Assembly: GCA_964583335.1 (NCBI GenBank)
Contig: CAZOVG010000008.1
Location: 62,001 to 126,000, forward strand
DNA from: JAGNKE01 sp964583335
GTDB lineage: Bacteria > Pseudomonadota > Alphaproteobacteria > Micavibrionales > Micavibrionaceae
DNA: 64,000 nucleotides
Reading direction: 5' to 3'
Shown: positions 32,195-41,374 of the stretch, in pieces
Numbering within the stretch: position 1 is the first letter of the stretch
Layout of the letters: each line of letters opens with the position of its first letter
Notes under the pieces: model-generated
The model's input: the letters and a program-made list of their open reading frames with translations, nothing else
Told to the model about the DNA's origin: nothing
Databases searched by the model: none
Made by a program: the position numbers and the translations under genes

Positions 32195-35194
32195 CTAAAC
32201 CGCTGGCAATGCTATAACAAAACGGCTTCCACCGGAATAAGTTTCATCAAGACTTATACTTCCACCGTGAAATTCTGCAATTCTTTGGCAGATCGCAAGG
32301 CCAATCCCCGTACCATCGTATTCCGAATCTCCATGAAGTCTTTGAAAAATCTTGAAGATTTTCTCTTTATACTGCTGGTCGATCCCGATTCCGTTATCGG
32401 CGACTAAAACTTTCCAGAATTTACCCTCCCGCACCGCGCTGATCTGAATTTTAGGGGCGACATCCTTAAGTCTGTACTTAATGGCATTCTCTATCAAGTT
32501 TTGGAAAAGCTGGATCATAAGCGCTTTGTTGCCCGAAATGTTCGGCAGTGATCCAAGGTCGATCTCGGCGCCCGAGCGCTCGATCTGGCTGCGCACGCTT
32601 TCGATCACATCCCGCACAACCTCTTCCAGACTGATCCGGCTCATCTCCACATCCTGCCGCCCGACGCTTGAATAGGCCAAAAGACTGTCGATCATCTCAA
32701 ACATGCGCTCGGAACTTTTCCTCACGATGCCGAGAAGCTCCTTCCCTTTGTCGTCCAGAAGATCGGTATAATTGCGCAGCAAAAAGTTGGCACTAAGGCT
32801 CAAATGGCGTAACGGCGCCTTTAAGTCGTGTGAAGCCACATAAGCAAAATCTTCAAGCTCCTGATTGGACCGCCGCAAATCCTCTTGTGCCTTCTTTTCA
32901 ACAGAAATGTCGCGCACCACCGCACAATAAAAACTGGTCGCACCAACCTTGACGTGCGAAGCGGCCAAGTAGATCGGGAAAATCGTACCGTTCTTGTGAC
33001 GTGCCCAGAGCTCCTGCCGCTTGGTGCTCTCCCCCGGCTTACCCGGCAACGTGACGTAATAGAGAAAGTTCCCCTGCTCCTCCATAGCCTGACTCTCCGG
33101 CTCCAGAAGACTAACGCTTTTGCCGATAACCTCCTCGCGCTCAAAGCCAAATATTTGCTCACAGGCCTTGTTGAACGTGCTGATGGCCCCGCTCTCCTCG
33201 ATCACCATAAGCCCGTCGGCGGTCGCCATGAGAATCGATTCAAGATGCTCGCGCGCTGTGAGAATCTCGGACACATCCCGTGCAAGCCCCAACATCAGGA
33301 AACGCCCCTCCGAATCCTGAAAACGGATTTTACGGGTAAAAAGCGTCCGGCTGACGCCCAAATAATCCGTATTGCTCTCGAAGACCTCTGTGTAACCCTT
33401 GGAAAAAGCCAGATTGTCCTGCTGCCTATAAAAAACCTGCTCCTCGGGAGTAAAAACCTCCAACCCCGTGCGACCAACCACATTTATCCGGTCTTGCGGC
33501 GGATAAAGCTTCAGGAACGCGGTATTGGCAGCGACAATTTCATGCTGCTGGTTTTTAACGAACAGCATGTCGGGAACGTTATCCATGACGACCTTAAGGA
33601 AATTCGTCTGATCTTTAAGCTGCAAGGTCTTTTCACTGACGATAGCCTCCGTCGCCGCTCCGTGCCCGGTAACGATCAATAGAAAACCCGAAGCCAGAAA
33701 CGTGAACAAAAAGCTGCCCGCCAGAACGTACCACATGCCCCAATTCACCCGGCCCTCGACATAGGCCGGATTTAACGAAAACGACAAAAGCCATCGCTCA
33801 TCAGCAATCGAAAAAGTCTTGATATATTTGGTGCCGAACCGATCCTTACGAAAAATGGAAGAGTCATTGGCCATTTGCGGCAAAAAGGCAGACGCGCGGT
33901 CGCCGGTCAAAACGCTAAGCTTTATGCCCTTTTCAGCCCACGCCCCGCGAATTTCTCCTAATATATCCTCGATATTAAAAAGCCCAATGACAAAACCTTT
34001 AGGCACCAGATTGAGTCCATCAACCCTTGCCATGTCGAAGACAGGAATAAACAGCACGAGATGATTTTCTTCCTGCGGCATAAAAATACTGCCGGCCTCA
34101 AAAGACCGGAGGTCCCGCCCGGCCATGTCGCCTTCGATGGCCCTCCGAACATCCGGTATCGCTCCGAAATCATAGCCGATCAGGGGCTTTACGGCATCGC
34201 TCTGCTCGGCAAAAAGAATTGGATAATAAACCGGACGATCAGCTGCCTCCATACGTTCCCCGCCGGAGCCCATGTCTAAAATCTTATAGCTTTGGCCAAG
34301 CTCCTTGGAAGCACGCGCCTCAAATGCCCCCACATCCTCACGCAGGATGCGCGGCGCCCAGTAAACGCCCCGCACACTCGGATTGTCGGTAAAAACGTGC
34401 TTGAGAAACAATCCGAACTCAGGAGCGGATACATAATCAGAGGCATAGAATAACCCCCGTACAGAGGTCAGTTGCGCAAAAGACTCGTCAAGCGCACCCT
34501 GCAATGTCAGCGCGACAAGGTCCGAATCCGTCCTTAATTGCTCAATACGAACGTCATTTTCATGCTTGATCGCATAAAAGAATGCGCAGATCACAAGGAA
34601 AAAAATGCTCACAAGCGGCGCCGCGACATGGACTTTACGCCTGATCGAAATGGCCTTGTTGAAAACCATCACGCAAACGGGCGCAAAGACAAGCACCCCC
34701 AGCATATCGCCGACATACCAGGTCGCCCAGGAAAGGGGAATGGAGACCGGGGAAATAAGGCCGTAAGCGTAAAGGATGAAAACCGCAAGCGTTGGCGAGA
34801 TCAGACAGCTCACCGGACCGGCGCACACACTGAAAATCCCGACATCACGCAGCGTTTCCAAACGGGTTTGAGGGCCAAGAAACCGCCGGACGAGATAGGC
34901 GCCCGTCAACGCCTGCAAAGTGGGCGGTAGCCCCATAAGCAGGATCCTGACAATCGGAAGTTCGGAGAGCAGAACAGGATCGCTCCCGTAAACCGCGGAG
35001 AAATTTACAGCCGCCGCGCCGATATAAACACCGGGCAAAAGACGCCACCCGCCGAGATAGAGCGCCGCCATGATGACGCCCGCCCCCGGCCAGAAGAGCG
35101 TGGCCATGACCGGATCGGCCGACAGCATCAGCCCCAGCCGCCCGAAAACATAATACAAAGTGCCTACGAAAAGATTTTTGGCGATCAGGTTCAA
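32195..35194 (-). CDS. Hybrid-sensor histidine kinase: MASE1, CHASE, two PAS, HisKA, HATPase
   Basis: A 999-residue protein. About eight N-terminal hydrophobic segments (1-200) form a MASE1-like sensor. A periplasmic CHASE domain follows (about 230-450, with VRGLFYASDYVSAPEF and RGVYWAPRI), then a further helix near 490 and two PAS domains (about 530-650 and 655-775). The phosphorylated His is in YVASHDLKAPLRHL, with N-box NLIENAIKYR, G-box DNGIGID and GTGIGLA. No receiver domain is attached. The apparent start is TTG at 35194 with GGGAAG before it; the first ATG lies inside the first helix. It probably senses an external small ligand and phosphorylates the co-transcribed regulator. Confidence 0.92.
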   Translation of the reverse strand: MNLIAKNLFVGTLYYVFGRLGLMLSADPVMATLFWPGAGVIMAALYLGGWRLLPGVYIGAAAVNFSAVYGSDPVLLSELPIVRILLMGLPPTLQALTGAYLVRRFLGPQTRLETLRDVGIFSVCAGPVSCLISPTLAVFILYAYGLISPVSIPLSWATWYVGDMLGVLVFAPVCVMVFNKAISIRRKVHVAAPLVSIFFLVICAFFYAIKHENDVRIEQLRTDSDLVALTLQGALDESFAQLTSVRGLFYASDYVSAPEFGLFLKHVFTDNPSVRGVYWAPRILREDVGAFEARASKELGQSYKILDMGSGGERMEAADRPVYYPILFAEQSDAVKPLIGYDFGAIPDVRRAIEGDMAGRDLRSFEAGSIFMPQEENHLVLFIPVFDMARVDGLNLVPKGFVIGLFNIEDILGEIRGAWAEKGIKLSVLTGDRASAFLPQMANDSSIFRKDRFGTKYIKTFSIADERWLLSFSLNPAYVEGRVNWGMWYVLAGSFLFTFLASGFLLIVTGHGAATEAIVSEKTLQLKDQTNFLKVVMDNVPDMLFVKNQQHEIVAANTAFLKLYPPQDRINVVGRTGLEVFTPEEQVFYRQQDNLAFSKGYTEVFESNTDYLGVSRTLFTRKIRFQDSEGRFLMLGLARDVSEILTAREHLESILMATADGLMVIEESGAISTFNKACEQIFGFEREEVIGKSVSLLEPESQAMEEQGNFLYYVTLPGKPGESTKRQELWARHKNGTIFPIYLAASHVKVGATSFYCAVVRDISVEKKAQEDLRRSNQELEDFAYVASHDLKAPLRHLSLSANFLLRNYTDLLDDKGKELLGIVRKSSERMFEMIDSLLAYSSVGRQDVEMSRISLEEVVRDVIESVRSQIERSGAEIDLGSLPNISGNKALMIQLFQNLIENAIKYRLKDVAPKIQISAVREGKFWKVLVADNGIGIDQQYKEKIFKIFQRLHGDSEYDGTGIGLAICQRIAEFHGGSISLDETYSGGSRFVIALPAV

Positions 35195-35291
35195 AGCGGC
35201 TTCCCGACATCTAAAAACAGGAAAAACTGACAGACAGTATCCTACGAATCAGCCTAAACTTCAAAGCGCCAAAAACAAATGCCCCGACCGT

Positions 35292-36026
35292 ATGCCGAAG
35301 CACGAACAAATGCACAACCGCGTGATCCGCAATATCGTTGTCCTGACCGGTGCCGGAATTTCGGCCGATAGCGGTATTCAAACCTTTCGCGGCGCGGACG
35401 GTTTATGGTGTGGCCACAGGGTGCAGGACGTCGCAACCCCCGAAGCCTTCAGGGCCGACCCGCACCTTGTTCATGAATTCTACAACATGCGCCGCAAACA
35501 GCTGCTCGAGCCCGCAATCCGGCCTAATGCGGCCCATGTCGCCCTCGCCGAACTTGAGAGCAATTGGCCCGGAGAATATCTTCTCGTCACCCAGAATATC
35601 GACGATTTGCATGACCGGGCGGGAAGCAAAAACCTCATACACATGCACGGGGAATTGCTGCGCATCTTCTGCACAAAATGCGGACAGAAGGCCGACTGCC
35701 GCATGGATATCGGAACGCAGCATAAATGCGAAAACTGCGCCGCTCCGGGCACGTTGCGGCCCGACATCGTATGGTTCGGCGAAATGCCCTACCGGATGGA
35801 TGATATTTACGACGCGCTCTCCGCCTGCGACCTGTTCGTCTCAATCGGAACGTCCGGCAACGTATACCCGGCGGCGGGCTTCGTATCGCATGCCGTCATG
35901 AGCGGCGCATATGCGGTGGAGTTGAATCTGGAACCCTCCCTGACCTCGAGCGCCTTCCACGAACATATAGCAGGCCGCGCGGCGGAAACCGTCCCGGCGT
36001 TCGTTAAATCCCTGTTAGACCGTTGA
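35292..36026 (+). CDS. cobB: NAD-dependent protein deacylase (sirtuin)
   Basis: A 244-residue protein. VLTGAGISADSGIQTFRG is the NAD-binding sirtuin motif; TQNIDDLHDRAG supplies the catalytic Asn/Asp; IHMHGEL gives the catalytic His. CTKCG...CENC coordinates zinc, and SIGTSGNVYPAAGF is the second nucleotide-binding motif. It removes acetyl, succinyl or similar groups from lysines. The frame extends 44 codons upstream, but the ATG at 35292 (or 35310) fits the family start. It is divergent from the histidine kinase gene. Confidence 0.93.
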   Translation: MPKHEQMHNRVIRNIVVLTGAGISADSGIQTFRGADGLWCGHRVQDVATPEAFRADPHLVHEFYNMRRKQLLEPAIRPNAAHVALAELESNWPGEYLLVTQNIDDLHDRAGSKNLIHMHGELLRIFCTKCGQKADCRMDIGTQHKCENCAAPGTLRPDIVWFGEMPYRMDDIYDALSACDLFVSIGTSGNVYPAAGFVSHAVMSGAYAVELNLEPSLTSSAFHEHIAGRAAETVPAFVKSLLDR

Positions 36027-36126
36027 AAAGCTTGGCGCGGAGCCTACCTTCGCGTATGGTGCTACGCGTTCAAAAGCCTTTTGTGATAAACTCCTCTCCG
36101 TTAATAAACTGAGCCTGACTGCGCCC

Positions 36127-37404
36127 ATGCCCAATTTAAACACGATCCTATTAATGATATGCATGCTCCTGTCGATCACCGCATCGTTTCAGGCAAAAGC
36201 TCTGAGCGTGGACGACGTGCGTTTTGGTGTTCACCCAGAGAAAATACGCATGGTTCTGGACCTTAGTCAGGTGACTGATTATCGCGTCTTCACAATGGAA
36301 AACCCCTACCGTCTGATCGTTGACCTCACGACGTTCGAATGGCGGGCCGGAAAGGTCGTGCGGCCCCCGCAATCCGCCGTACGCGACATCCGCGAAGGCC
36401 CCCTTCAGCCCGGCGTGTCGAGAATCGTCTTCGATATGGACCGCCCGATAAGTGTCAGCACCGCCTTCGTGATCCCCAGACAGGGGCAGACGCCCGACAG
36501 GCTGGTCATTGACTATCGCCACGTCTCCGCCCAGACCTTCCGCGCCGACAAGGATAAAATCCACGGAACCCTCCGCGCATCCGACATGCCCCGCAACCAA
36601 AACCTCGCCAACGCAAATCCGCCTCGCAACGACAAATCCGCCCCGCCCTTGCCGAAGGAAAAACCGGGAAAAAAGCCCGATAAAGGCACCAATAAGACGG
36701 GGGGAAAAAAGAAAATCGTGGTCATCGACCCCGGACACGGCGGCGTGGACCCCGGCGCGGTCGGGGTAGACAATATTTATGAAAAACATGTCGTGTTGGC
36801 CTTGGCCAAAAACCTTAAGGCGCAACTGGAGGAAACCGGGCGCTACAGCGTCTTTATGACCCGCGAAAAGGACGTTTTCGTGAAACTGGCCGACCGCGTG
36901 AAATTCGCCCGCGACAAAAACGCCGACCTCTTCGTCTCCATCCACGCCGACACCATCCACAAACCGGACGTCAGCGGAACCTCTGTCTACACCCTCTCGA
37001 AGGAAGCCTCGGACGCCCAGACCGCCAAACTCGCCGAAAAGGAGAACAAGGCCGACCTGATCGCCGGAATCGACCTCAGCGTCGAGGACGAGCAGGTCGT
37101 GAACATCCTCTTCGACTTCGCCCGCACCGAAACCATGAACGAATCCAAATTCTTCGCCAACACGCTGGTCAAGAATATGAAGGAAGACGGGGTAAAATTG
37201 CTCGAAAACCCCAGCCGCCATGCTGGATTCGCCGTTCTCAAGGCCCCGGACGTCCCCTCGATACTGATCGAGGCGGGCTTTATGTCCAACAAAAAGGAAG
37301 CCAGACTTCTGAACAAATCCGAACATCGCGAGAAAATCGCCCGCGCAATACGCAGAGGCATAGACGCCTTTTTCGAGCACGTCCATCATTACGAAAACAA
37401 TTAA
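36127..37404 (+). CDS. N-acetylmuramoyl-L-alanine amidase with AMIN domain (AmiC-like)
   Basis: A 425-residue protein with a signal peptide ending near QAKA (residue 25) and an AMIN domain (about 28-130, VRFGVHPEKIRMVLDL...YRLIVDL). A Lys/Pro-rich linker leads to an Amidase_3 catalytic domain from about 198 (VVIDPGHGGVDPGAVG, with zinc His, and VSIHAD). ILIEAGFMSN contains the catalytic Glu. It cleaves septal peptidoglycan in the periplasm to allow daughter-cell separation. The inserted acidic helix around 300-330 resembles the autoinhibitory helix that needs an EnvC/NlpD-type activator. Confidence 0.93.
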   Translation: MPNLNTILLMICMLLSITASFQAKALSVDDVRFGVHPEKIRMVLDLSQVTDYRVFTMENPYRLIVDLTTFEWRAGKVVRPPQSAVRDIREGPLQPGVSRIVFDMDRPISVSTAFVIPRQGQTPDRLVIDYRHVSAQTFRADKDKIHGTLRASDMPRNQNLANANPPRNDKSAPPLPKEKPGKKPDKGTNKTGGKKKIVVIDPGHGGVDPGAVGVDNIYEKHVVLALAKNLKAQLEETGRYSVFMTREKDVFVKLADRVKFARDKNADLFVSIHADTIHKPDVSGTSVYTLSKEASDAQTAKLAEKENKADLIAGIDLSVEDEQVVNILFDFARTETMNESKFFANTLVKNMKEDGVKLLENPSRHAGFAVLKAPDVPSILIEAGFMSNKKEARLLNKSEHREKIARAIRRGIDAFFEHVHHYENN

Positions 37405-37647
37405 ATTTCAACCACTTATCGTAAAATCGCAGCGCCTCGGAGCCTCGCCTGTAACAAGGACGCAGCAAGTGTGGCAAATTTGCACAACCCCATAAAGTTT
37501 GTTGATAAAAAATCAAAAACATCTTGAAAACATGGGGCTAATAAACCATGACTCTATACTTAGTGTAGGAACACTCGCCTAGCTTTACAGGTAGGTGATC
37601 AGGGTCTTACCACGTTATCAAACAGGTTTAATACAATGAGGACTAAT

Positions 37648-37851
37648 ATGAAAAGAACTGTCGCTACGATCTGCCTGATTGGCTCCACCCTTGCTCTGGC
37701 CGCTTGCGCAAGCAGCGAAACCTCCGAGAACAAAGAGCTGGCCACGCCCTACACCATGGAGCGCACGGCTTCCCATCAAGGCTCTGATGCTGGCGTTGCT
37801 GAAACCGCTCAGCCCGCAGAAAAAGTCTTCCAAAAGGCAAACACCAAATAA
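37648..37851 (+). CDS. Small lipoprotein
   Basis: A 67-residue protein with an AGGACTAAT site before its ATG. The signal KRTVATICLIGSTLALAAC ends in a lipobox with Cys20, followed by Ser-rich and acidic sequence. It is predicted to be lipid-anchored, and residue Ala/Ser after Cys suggests outer-membrane sorting. No family is recognised. A terminator follows at once, so it is a monocistronic gene. Confidence 0.75.
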   Translation: MKRTVATICLIGSTLALAACASSETSENKELATPYTMERTASHQGSDAGVAETAQPAEKVFQKANTK

Positions 37852-37875
37852 TCTGCCTTTTCAGGATTTAAGCTT

Positions 37876-37908
37876 AAAAAAAGACTGCCCCAGTGGCAGT
37901 CTTTTTAT
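37876..37908 (+). terminator. Rho-independent terminator after the small lipoprotein
   Basis: AAAAAGACTGCC (37878-37889) and GGCAGTCTTTTT (37895-37906) form a perfect 12-bp stem with a 5-base loop and a U tract. It is likely bidirectional. Confidence 0.93.
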
Positions 37909-37940
37909 TATAACTGAGGAAACGTTAGGAAGGACATCTG

Positions 37941-38273
37941 ATGCGCAGCCTTACGAGCCTAATCAATATCAAAGCCCTCAACGATGTTATGCTTGTTCTG
38001 GCCACCAATTATCTGGGCTCATGGGCCATCACCACGACCTACATTGTCGGAACCCGCGTGCTCGTGCTCACAGACGTGCAGGCTCCCGATTTCAACGAAC
38101 CAGCACTCTTTCAGGCGTTTCTCCTCCACACCTACAGCACACTCGTGATTTGCGCTGTCTTCAGCCTGAGCTTCCTGTTCCTGCGTGACCGGATGCGCTT
38201 TGTGTTCCTTGCGGCACCTTTGGTGATTCCCGTACTCTACGGCCTCACCTTCCTCGCCCGTTACAGCGGCTAA
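37941..38273 (+). CDS. Small membrane protein, unknown function
   Basis: A 110-residue protein with an AGGAAGGACATCTG site. Three hydrophobic segments are visible (about 14-38, 62-82 and 87-105). There is no recognised motif. It lies just after the lipoprotein terminator and converges with the L,D-transpeptidase gene. The location suggests an envelope role but nothing more can be said. Confidence 0.65.
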   Translation: MRSLTSLINIKALNDVMLVLATNYLGSWAITTTYIVGTRVLVLTDVQAPDFNEPALFQAFLLHTYSTLVICAVFSLSFLFLRDRMRFVFLAAPLVIPVLYGLTFLARYSG

Positions 38274-38278
38274 AAACC

Positions 38279-38311
38279 CAAAAAAGGCCGGAACCCAAGC
38301 GGGACCGGCCT
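38279..38311 (-). terminator. Terminator of the L,D-transpeptidase gene
   Basis: On the minus strand AGGCCGG (38305-38311) and CCGGCCT (38285-38291) pair across a 13-base loop and are followed by a T run (38279-38284). Confidence 0.8.
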
Positions 38312-38338
38312 GAAATAAAACTCTGTAAACCCTGAAGA

Positions 38339-39439
38339 TCAATCGACGCGTGAAACAATCCGCGGCTTCTTGACCGGAATGACCGAAACGCGCGATTGAG
38401 AATCGTCGCTAACCTTGATCGCCCTTACGGCATCGGGCTTTTTGGCCGGAACGACCGCAGAGGACGCCGCAGGGGTCGCGCGCTGATCGGAATGTTCCTT
38501 TTGCTTGGCTTCCAGCCGGTCTTCGGGAACACGCGCAATAACGATCGGATAACCCCGGCGCTCACGAATCGCCGTCCGTATCTTCGGCCAGTTAAGATAT
38601 TCCTGATTGGCCCCCGCTACACGCATGATGAGGTTCATATCCGCTTCGCTCATCTTCTGCTGCTCGATCACGCCTTCCTCTTCCATCTTGATCGTCTGAT
38701 CAAGATCAGGATGGGCCTCAAGATAAAGCTCATCACCGATCCATGCGAGCTTCAACGGCTGATTCACAACATTCACAGGCGTTCCGACCGGAATGAGCGA
38801 GAAGAAAACTTTAATGTCCTCGGGGTACATGCGGATACATCCGCTGCTGCTGCGCCGCCCGATTCCATAAGGCTTGTTCGTACCGTGAATGGCATACTGC
38901 GCCCAGCCGAGGTAAAGCGCGTGCGTTCCCATGGGATTTTCCGGCCCCTGTGGCACTTCGACAGGCAACTTGGGATCAAGCTTTCTCATCCGGTCCGTAG
39001 GACGCCATATCGGCCCCTCGGCCTTGCGCACGATCGTTGTCTTGCCAAGCGGGGTAGACAGCCCCTCGCGTCCCACGCCGATGGGGAAAGACATAGGGGC
39101 CTCATCGGCGTTCATGTAGGCGTAAACCCGCATCTCAGGAAGGTTGATCACAACGCCCTTGCGCGGCGCATCAGGCAAAAGATGCTGCGCGGGAATAATC
39201 AGCTTGGTCCCGGCACCCGGAATCCAAGGGTCGATGCCCGGGTTTGCGGCACGCATTTCAACGAAGCCGAGCCCGTTGCGACGCGCCAGATGGATGAACG
39301 TATCTTCATACTTTGCGGTATACTCGACAAGCTGCCCGATATCGCTCTTTTGATACTCGGCAAAGGCCACCCCGGCCGCACCAAAGGAAACCCCGCAGAA
39401 AACAGCACTGAACGCAAGTGAACGTAACAAAAATTTCAT
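38339..39439 (-). CDS. L,D-transpeptidase with LysM-like N-terminus
   Basis: A 366-residue protein from the ATG at 39439 (GGGAGATCTCC before it). It has a signal peptide to about residue 27, a LysM-like segment (about 38-85, VEYTAKYEDTFIHLARRNGL), and a YkuD catalytic domain from about 95. The active-site motif is HGTNKPYGIGRRSSSGCIRM with the nucleophile Cys. It makes 3-3 cross-links in peptidoglycan or ties lipoproteins to it. The C-terminal 100 residues are basic and repetitive (PVKKP, PAKKP), probably a flexible wall-binding tail. Confidence 0.93.
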   Translation of the reverse strand: MKFLLRSLAFSAVFCGVSFGAAGVAFAEYQKSDIGQLVEYTAKYEDTFIHLARRNGLGFVEMRAANPGIDPWIPGAGTKLIIPAQHLLPDAPRKGVVINLPEMRVYAYMNADEAPMSFPIGVGREGLSTPLGKTTIVRKAEGPIWRPTDRMRKLDPKLPVEVPQGPENPMGTHALYLGWAQYAIHGTNKPYGIGRRSSSGCIRMYPEDIKVFFSLIPVGTPVNVVNQPLKLAWIGDELYLEAHPDLDQTIKMEEEGVIEQQKMSEADMNLIMRVAGANQEYLNWPKIRTAIRERRGYPIVIARVPEDRLEAKQKEHSDQRATPAASSAVVPAKKPDAVRAIKVSDDSQSRVSVIPVKKPRIVSRVD

Positions 39440-39559
39440 GGAGATCTCCCGCAAGATCCGAACCCGGAAAATAGCACCCTAGACATAATCGTTTTTCACA
39501 TGGTTCTCAAGAGGATTACGCAAAAAAAGCGCGGTTTATCCAACGTTCCAAGCCTCAAA

Positions 39560-39907
39560 CTACCCGGAATCCCCGATCACCCGGTCAACTTCCTCAGACA
39601 AAGCCTCGTAAACTCTGTCAAAAAGGGTGCTTTTCAGGACGCGCCCGCGCCCGTGACAGTAAAGCTCGAACATCGTCGTCCGGGGGCCGACCTTCCGGAT
39701 GGCGAATTGGAACACAGGAGGCGCAGAAACGGATTGATAATAGGTGTAAGTAGCCAGCCCCTCATTAAAATCGCAATCCACAGTACGGTGCATAATCGCA
39801 CGGCGCGAGGCCGCATAAACATACAGCTGGTCGAGCTTTTGAAATTGCGTTCGGGTAAACCCCGTTGTCTGTTCGGTCGCAGGGGTGTTAAGGACATGCA
39901 AACTCAT
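39560..39907 (-). CDS. Small conserved-looking protein, unknown function
   Basis: A 115-residue mixed alpha/beta protein without signal peptide or membrane helix. It begins MSLHVLNTPATEQTTGFTRT; the middle has YVYAASRRAIMHRTVDCDF. No family is recognised. It is divergent from the redoxin gene 54 bp away. An in-phase alternative frame on the other reading is low-complexity and less likely. Confidence 0.62.
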   Translation of the reverse strand: MSLHVLNTPATEQTTGFTRTQFQKLDQLYVYAASRRAIMHRTVDCDFNEGLATYTYYQSVSAPPVFQFAIRKVGPRTTMFELYCHGRGRVLKSTLFDRVYEALSEEVDRVIGDSG

Positions 39908-39961
39908 GTATAAATACTACCATCACCCGCTAAAAAAATAAAGAATTAGGAGATTCCGGAC

Positions 39962-40516
39962 ATGGCCTTGCTCCAATCCCCCCAAAAAGACAACAACTTC
40001 TATGCCATTGATTTTAAATTAAAAAATGTCGACGGCAGGATTTTAACCCTTGCCGATTGCCGGGGCCCGAAAGGTCTTTTGATCATGTTTATCTGCAACC
40101 ACTGCCCCTACGTAAAGGCAGTGGTGGACCGGCTCTCAGAGACCGCCAAGACCCTTCAGGCTCTGGGCTACGGCTGCGCGGCGATTATGCCTAACGACAC
40201 CGCGAACTACCCGGCTGACTCCTTCGAAAATATGAAGATTTTCGCGAAAGAAAACGGCTTTACCTTCCCCTATCTTATTGACGAAACACAAGAAATTGCC
40301 AAGTCTTACGGGGCGGTCTGCACGCCGGAATTCCTGGGATTCGATAAGGATCTCCGCCTGCAATATCGCGGCCGCCTAGACAGCGCAGGCGCCAAACCCG
40401 CGGCCCCCGACACACAGCCGGAATTATTACAGGCCCTCACCGCCATCGCGGAGGGCAAGGCGCCACCGGTCACACAGCACGCCTCAATGGGCTGTTCGAT
40501 CAAGTGGAAAACCTAA
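39962..40516 (+). CDS. Thioredoxin-fold redoxin (AhpC/TSA-like)
   Basis: A 184-residue protein. IMFICNHCPYVKAVVDRL contains the CxxC-type active site CNHC (45-48), characteristic of a widespread redoxin subgroup. Later features are IMPNDTANYPADSFE, a cis-Pro-type VCTPEFLGFD and a C-terminal SMGCSIKWK. There is no signal peptide. It probably reduces disulfides or peroxides in the cytoplasm; the partner is unknown. The yfgM-bamB-der operon begins about 100 bp downstream. Confidence 0.88.
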   Translation: MALLQSPQKDNNFYAIDFKLKNVDGRILTLADCRGPKGLLIMFICNHCPYVKAVVDRLSETAKTLQALGYGCAAIMPNDTANYPADSFENMKIFAKENGFTFPYLIDETQEIAKSYGAVCTPEFLGFDKDLRLQYRGRLDSAGAKPAAPDTQPELLQALTAIAEGKAPPVTQHASMGCSIKWKT

Positions 40517-40618
40517 AACCGGACCTTGGACCGAACGCTCTTGTCTTCGGCCCCCCGGAACGATAAAACCTTCTCCTGTGCAAACAAATTAAAGAATAAA
40601 CATAAGAAAGAGCGTCCC

Positions 40619-41374
40619 ATGGCGAATTTTCTAGCCGAAGTCGATGAAGCCCTGAAACGCGAAAGAGCCGAAAAACTCTGGAAGGATTACGGCGGACTGA
40701 TCGTGGGAACGATCCTTTTGATTATCCTCGGAACGGCAGGCATATCGGGCTATCGCGTTTGGGACAAAGGCGCAAAAACGGCCCAAACGGAAAAATTACT
40801 GGAAGCTGTCGACACCAGAAAGCCCGAAACACTGATTGAAGTGGCTGAGTCTCTGCGTCCCGGTCTCAAAACTCTGGCCCTCTGGCGCGCCGCAGGCGCT
40901 TTCTTGGAACAGGGCAAACAAGCCGAGGCGCTTAAAATTTATCGCGATATTCTGGCCGACACGCAAACCCCCACGGATCTTAAGCACCTCGCCGCCTTCC
41001 AGATCGCGCGCCTGACCGCTCGAGAAAACCCGGAAGCAGGCCTCGCCCTTCTGGAAAAGGGCGCCAATGACATCAACAATCCGTGGGCCATTCTGGCGCG
41101 TTTGGATGTCGCGGTGCTTCAAGCCCGTCACAAGAAAAACTTCCAGATCGCCCGCGATCACCTGTCCATAATTCTTCAGGAAACCGATCTTCCCGTCTCC
41201 GTTGAACGCAAGGCGCGCTCGCTGGATAGTCTTTATGCGATCGAAGCGCCCGAAACGACAAAGCCTCAAAAAGCATCGACAGCCCAAAGCACCGAAAACA
41301 AAGACGCACAGAGCAATACGAACCAAACAGAATCGAAAAATACAACGCAAATTGAAAAAGGAGGTGCACAATGA
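40619..41374 (+). CDS. YfgM-type periplasmic TPR protein
   Basis: A 251-residue protein from the ATG at 40619. A short cytoplasmic N-terminus (FLAEVDEALKRERAEKLWKD) precedes one membrane helix (about 26-46), then TPR-like repeats (TLALWRAAGAFLEQGKQAEA, LKIYRDILADTQT). The C-terminal tail is polar, Thr- and Gln-rich. YfgM interacts with the SecYEG-associated PpiD and assists translocated proteins. The stop overlaps the bamB start (ATGA), and der follows, the same order as in E. coli, which supports the assignment. Confidence 0.88.
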   Translation: MANFLAEVDEALKRERAEKLWKDYGGLIVGTILLIILGTAGISGYRVWDKGAKTAQTEKLLEAVDTRKPETLIEVAESLRPGLKTLALWRAAGAFLEQGKQAEALKIYRDILADTQTPTDLKHLAAFQIARLTARENPEAGLALLEKGANDINNPWAILARLDVAVLQARHKKNFQIARDHLSIILQETDLPVSVERKARSLDSLYAIEAPETTKPQKASTAQSTENKDAQSNTNQTESKNTTQIEKGGAQ